Notes under the pieces: generated by a model
Database searches by the model: none
Told to the model about the DNA's origin: nothing
The model's input: the letters and a program-made list of their open reading frames with translations, nothing else
Shown: one piece after another, positions 57,990-62,000 of the stretch
Layout: every line of letters starts with the position of its first letter
How positions within the stretch are numbered: the first letter of the stretch is position 1
Position numbers and translations under genes: made by a program
Source: Diphasiastrum complanatum
Lineage: Eukaryota > Streptophyta > Lycopodiopsida > Lycopodiales > Lycopodiaceae
Length of the DNA: 62,000 bases
Direction of reading: 5' to 3'
Assembly (NCBI GenBank): GCA_029204225.1
Contig: CM055104.1
Span: 53,090,020-53,152,019 of the forward strand

Positions 57990-58631
57990 TGTGAAAAATG
58001 CAAAAATAAGCTTGGTAGAGGCCAAAAATCTTGTATATAGATAAACACACATGTGTGGAGCCTGTTCCCACGTGTGAAACTAGTGTACTTGTCATGTAAC
58101 ATAATCATATATGTTGTACATATGATTTAATTCAAGTTCTAGTGGCTAAAATGGCCAAAAACTGGTTTTCTAGATTATATGACACATGGCATCAATCTAT
58201 TGATTGCATGAGCCACATCCTTTGATTAGGTGTCATATCCCATGTTTAGAGGACAGCTCACATGTGTGGAATAAGCTGAAGTAGGCAAATTTTGACTTCT
58301 AGAAGATTTCCAAGTAGATCTCCATATAGAAGGAAAATGGACCAAAAGTGCCCAAAATAGAAGGTTTTGTCCAAGTGTCAGTTTTGCATGATGAATCATC
58401 GTATGACAAAGCACCTTCACACATGTGGGATCAAAGGGATGATCAGTACCACGAGCTCCCACTTATTGTTTATATAGAGCCACATTTGGCCATAATCATA
58501 GTGAGACACCAATCTTGGTTTTGAAAGCAATTTTGAGTGATTCTCTCCATTTGTCTATATTTGTTTTGATTGTTTTGAGGTTCTATCGATGTGTCCATGA
58601 TTTTCAGGTTGGAGTCCATACTTTGACAGGG

Positions 58632-58647
58632 TTTCACACGTGTGAAA
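58632..58647. promoter_or_regulatory. Perfect palindrome with G-box core in the element C LTR
   Basis: GTTTCACACGTGTGAAAC (58631-58648) is an 18-bp perfect palindrome around CACGTG. Similar CACACGTGTG palindromes occur in the copia-1 LTR. It could bind bZIP or bHLH factors as a dimer, inferred from the motif. Confidence 0.55.
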
Positions 58648-58769
58648 CCAGCAAGTACATTTACCTTCATTATTGATTGTTCTTGTTAGGATTTTATGTC
58701 TAGAATTGATCTAGATTGATCTTGATCTGTTGTAGATTGATATATCAAGTAAATCTAACATCCAATCCC

Positions 58770-59745
58770 TCTTGAGGATCAGATTGGGATCCACTCTTGG
58801 TCCATATTGTAGTTTTTGCACAGACAAAATGCCAAATGCACAACTATTTGCTTCAGAATTAGTAATGGACTCGTGGTATACAGATTTATTTAATTATTTA
58901 ACGAGGGGTATATTTCCTGCTCATTTTAAAAAGTCCCAACGATGTCAACTAATTTGGAAAGTGTGCACTTTTCAAATCATCGAGGGTTAATTATATAAGC
59001 GGGGCCAAGATCGGGTTTTAAGATGGTGTGTACAATCTAAGGATGTAGCATCCACAATTGATGAGGCACATTCTAGGTTTGCGGGAGGTCATTTTGCCTC
59101 TGAGTTTACAGTGCATAAAATTTTTCAAGCCAGATTTGGATGGCCTAGGGTATGGAAAGATACGGTAATGTATTGTGAAAAGTGTGATGCTTGCCAGTGG
59201 CAAGGGAGACTGGTACCTTCGATGGACTATCCATTGGTACCCTTACAACAGATCGAACCATTTCAAAGATGGGGGCTAGATTTTATTGGCAAGATTAATC
59301 CACCATCAGCAAAGGCCATCAGTACATCGTAGTGGCCACAGATTATGCAACAAAGTGGGCTTTGTGGAATAATACCGCAAATTCCATAGCAAGATTTGTT
59401 TTTTAATAACATCTTAACAAGGTTCGGATGTCCGTTGGAGATTGTTTCTGATAGAGGTCCGCATTTCATAAATGACACATTAGCAAAAATGATGCATTTT
59501 TTATAAAATAGTGCATAAAACATCTACTCCATTCTATCCATGTGGCAATGGTTTGTAGACCGAGGCCACTAATAAGACTTTGCAAGCATTCTGACAAAGC
59601 AAGTACTGGAAAAAGGAGGTTCCTGGCATGAATTCGTGCAACCAACGTTATGGGCATATTGCATGACATATACGATATCCACTAGATTTACACCCTTTCA
59701 ATTGGTTTATGGGGTGGATACGATAATGCCCTATTGTAGTGGGTT
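58770..59745 (+). pseudogene. gypsy-4 (Tat-like) integrase, right part
   Basis: Continuation of the pol split by element C. DKMPNAQLFASELV and WYTDLFNYLTRGIFPAHFKK form the RNase H to integrase linker. The zinc finger follows (EAHSRFAGGHFASEF, CEKCDACQ), then WGLDFIGKINPPSAKG with the first catalytic Asp, IVVATDYATKWALWN, and EIVSDRGPHF with the second Asp. After that the frame fragments. A late block, ISTRFTPFQLVYGVDTIMPY, is the usual gypsy integrase end. Several stops, for example at 58987 and after ARFVF. Non-functional. Confidence 0.88.
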
Positions 59746-59816
59746 TTTTTCCTTGCCTAACCTGAATCCAAGATCTAGTCCAAGATCCAAGATCTAGTCA
59801 ACCACGCGAGGACTCA
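59746..59816. other. Short CCAAGATCTAGT repeat
   Basis: CCAAGATCTAGTC occurs twice in tandem near 59769-59803. It separates the integrase end from the antisense ORF. Confidence 0.5.
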
Positions 59817-60982
59817 TGCGGATGTTGCTTTAAGAAGGTCTGGATCTGGTCCTCGACGCTGATGGGCCTTCTGAATAGAGGTGTTGTCCTTGATGAAGAT
59901 GGACCCGCTTGTACTGCCGGTATGGTTGGCAGTTGGTCTGCTATATCTGGAGCTCTCCCTAGTCCATGCTCGAATCAACCCCTGTATCCATTGGTATGGC
60001 TTCTTGGCACGGAGGGAGAATTGTGGCATGACCGATATGGGGATTTGTGGTCCGGCTTCCAACACTCAAGCAGCTGCTTTTTCATAGGCGGTAATGGTCT
60101 CTTTATCCTTTGCCAACTCGGTTGAAACTGCTCCTTTGAACCTGTCAAAGCGGCCTTGAAATCCCTGAAGGGCCACTTTGTATGTCTCCACTTTTTTGAG
60201 CAAATACGCAATCCCGTCAGTGTGACCGGATGATCTAGTATTTGCATTTGAAAATACGCATCACGATCAAGGGTGGTCACATCCAATTCACCTTGAAGTC
60301 ACGTGCGATCTTGTTCAGCCATTTGTAATTGCCCCTTCAACAGCTGCACTTGTTGCTTGGCATCCTGCATAGCCTTATCCACCTGATCCTGTGCGGTTGT
60401 CAGGGCGTTTTGCAGGGAGCTGATGTATTCTTCCAAGCAATCAGCTTGTTGTTGGGCCAACTTCTTTTCGGCTTTAGCCTTGTCTTCGTGTTGTTTGACA
60501 ATCTTTAACTCTCGATCCAGCTGGACAAGTTTCTGGCTGATAAGAGTGTTTTCGGACCCCAGATCAGAGATTCTCTGTTCCATTTCCTTCTTTTTATCCA
60601 GCATCGACTGGATCACTTGCGCAAGGCTTGAAACCAAACCTAGAGCATCCCCAGAATCGATGGTTGTGGAGGCGACAGTAGCAGGAAGACCTGATGGAGC
60701 TGTCCTTGGTTGGCGTGGAATAGGTGCCACTACGTCTTCTTCTTCAAAATGGTCTTCCTCTTCAAACCCTTCAGGCACTATGGCATCAAACTATTTTGGT
60801 GATTTTACAGCTTTGGCGACCCGAAGTGCGGCTAAACTATCTTCCGTATGAGGTTGCTGGCTGACATCTTCAACACCAATAGTAGATTCATGGATATGTC
60901 CGAATCCTCTTCCAGGGGATTGGAGATGACTCGGTCGGTGCTTCTTTGTAGACTGAAAGCACAGAATCCGGGTGGAAGCCAT
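59817..60982 (-). pseudogene. Antisense coiled-coil ORF behind the Tat-like pol
   Basis: One minus-strand frame runs from MASTRILCFQSTKKHRPSHL (60982) to about 59817, broken only by three stops in the same frame: TAG at 60791, TGA at 60299 (a former CGA Arg) and TGA near 59975. The N-terminus is Ser/Pro/acidic (FEEEDHFEEEDVVAPIPRQP). The centre (about 60640-60310) is a long coiled coil with heptad-like LVQLDRELKIVKQHEDKAKA and QQADCLEEYISSLQNALTTA. The C-terminus is Pro/Ser-rich. It lies downstream of, and opposite to, a Tat-like gypsy pol, the position where Tat-lineage plant elements (for example maize Grande) carry an extra antisense ORF. Function unknown. Confidence 0.55.
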
Positions 60983-61329
60983 GGATTCTGTTTTCCAAGT
61001 GAGAAACGGCTAAAAGAGACAATAAAGAGCCGACAGAGAACTGCTGCTTAGTATTGGCCTTAATAGCTCATTTGAGCTCACCAAAAACAATCTTGAACCA
61101 ATTATACGGTTCAAGAGAGGCTTTGGCTAACTTGGTGTGGGACTCCACTATCCTGTGGAGGATTTGTGATGTGATGCGGTCTTTCCTGAGGTTGCCAACC
61201 ATCAGGAAGTTGTTCAGTGACTGGGTAGCAGCATGGATTGAAGGTTAGATACACTAGATGATGTGGTTATCATGTTACCTAAAGCACATCGTGAACCTGA
61301 AGAACATATGCCGGAATCTAAAGAGGTTT
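60983..61329. other. No gene recognised
   Basis: Upstream side of the antisense ORF and start of another gypsy fragment. The plus-strand frame 61054-61248 shows no family motif. Confidence 0.4.
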
Positions 61330-62000
61330 AATTGTTGAGTACCTGATGCTAGGACAACCAAATGACTCCCTGACAAAAGTACAGAAGAGACAATTGATTC
61401 ATAAGGCTCAACCTTATCAATTAATTGTAGGACAATTGTATCATCATGGATCAGATAATATTTTATGAAGGTGTGTTTTACCGCATGAAGTACCAGATTT
61501 AATCATGTTTTCACATGATGGAATGGGTGGAGGACACTTCTCTACAGATATTACTGTTCGCAAACTTTTACAATCAGGTTGTTGGTGGTCTACGCTTCAC
61601 AAGGACACAGACAATCTTATTTAGACATGTGATGTTTGCCAGCGAGCATGACGACCTACTCTATAGAACTGTGAACTCTTACATCCGGATTTATCGCAAG
61701 GACCGTTTGAAAAATGGGGACTGGATTATATTGGACCTATTCACCCTGTCGCGCAAGGATCTCAGGCCCGATACATTATCGTCGCAACTGATTATATGAC
61801 CAAGTGGGTTGAAGCCAAAGCTGTCAAAGTTGCTGATGCAAATTTTTGACAAGGTGCCATTGCTGGGACGAATAGGCTAGACAGGCACAACAGTGGCTCC
61901 AGCGCTCGAATATTATAATCAGATTTGGATCTCCGATCGAGATTGTCAGTGACCGGGGTACACACTTTGTCAATCAAACAATATAGTATTTACTGAAAGG
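61330..62000 (+). pseudogene. gypsy-6 integrase fragment, running off the window
   Basis: Plus strand. LIHKAQPYQLIVGQLYHHGS and ILRRCVLPHEVPDLI precede the zinc finger, HDGMGGGHFSTDITVRKLLQ then WWSTLHKDTDNL, a stop, and TCDVCQRA. A frameshift leads to PFEKWGLDYIGPIHPVAQGS with the first catalytic Asp, YIIVATDYMTKWVEAKAVKV, and, after another break, IVSDRGTHFVNQT with the second Asp. It differs from gypsy-4 in sequence, so it is a separate element. The third catalytic residue would lie beyond the window. Confidence 0.88.

Larger units (their letters stand above)
54802..58760 (+). mobile_element. Element C: non-autonomous LTR element in gypsy-4
   Basis: Direct repeats starting TGTGAAAAATGCAAAAATAA at 54802 and 57990. 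The right LTR is full (57990-58760, 771 bp, ends CTAACA). The left copy matches it for only ~550 bp (to ~55353), then jumps into the interior, so its last ~220 bp and any PBS are deleted. A purine stretch TTTTTTGGGAG precedes the right LTR. The interior has no retroviral domain, only host- or gag-like ORF fragments (55348-55641 and 56875-57560). U3 shares the GTGTGGAGCCTGTTCCCACR block with copia-1. Confidence 0.75.

Overview
This window is from a land-plant nuclear genome. The evidence is a spliced plant-type trihelix transcription factor gene with GT-AG introns, many LTR retrotransposons primed by initiator tRNA-Met (TGGTATCAGAGC) or by the TGGCGCC-type site of plant gypsy elements, chromodomain-type gypsy ends, and long CT microsatellites. 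I cannot name the species. A repeat-rich vascular plant such as a fern fits, but that is an inference. There is no sign of bacterial, organellar or CRISPR-type organisation.

Layout. 1-7.7 kb: two minus-strand Ty1/copia elements, one nested in the reverse transcriptase of the other. 7.7-9.6 kb: AT-rich DNA without a gene. 9.6-15.2 kb: the only apparently intact host gene. It has a GC-rich, G-box-rich promoter, a repeat-bearing leader, three coding exons and a 375-residue product with a trihelix DNA-binding domain. 15.2-19.6 kb: 3' flank, a tRNA-derived SINE-like sequence and an ~84-bp tandem repeat. 19.6-23.85 kb: a non-autonomous LTR element (LARD type) with ~95% identical LTRs and no coding capacity. 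23.85-31.2 kb: a large imperfect inverted repeat whose arms carry a broken multi-exon kinase-like gene, followed by a cluster of fold-back hairpins. 31.5-40.2 kb: three related, differently deleted chromovirus-like Ty3/gypsy copies. 40.2-42.1 kb: another copia remnant. 42.5-43 kb: an unrecognised ORF. 44.1-48 kb: a gypsy pol fragment interrupted by a second gypsy element (LTR, PBS, gag with zinc knuckles). 48-54.6 kb: minus-strand gypsy-like material with an enlarged gag and about 2 kb of unassigned ORF-like sequence where RT, RNase H and integrase would be expected. 54.6-62 kb: a Tat-like gypsy pol split by a non-autonomous LTR element, followed by an antisense coiled-coil ORF and another integrase fragment.

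How the parts relate. The window is largely a stack of nested insertions. I can read at least four: copia-1 in copia-2, a gypsy LTR in gypsy-3 RNase H, element B in a Tat-like RNase H, and element C in the same Tat-like pol. Nearly all retroelement ORFs are broken, and many of the stops and lost catalytic residues are C-to-T or G-to-A changes, as expected of long methylated silenced DNA. The trihelix gene is an island of normal gene structure in this setting. The most unusual structures are the kinase-like inverted repeat, the antisense coiled-coil ORF behind the Tat-like pol, the hairpin repeats inside the non-autonomous LTR element, and the triplicated G-box module upstream of the trihelix gene. 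I did not find a convincing wholly new biological system.
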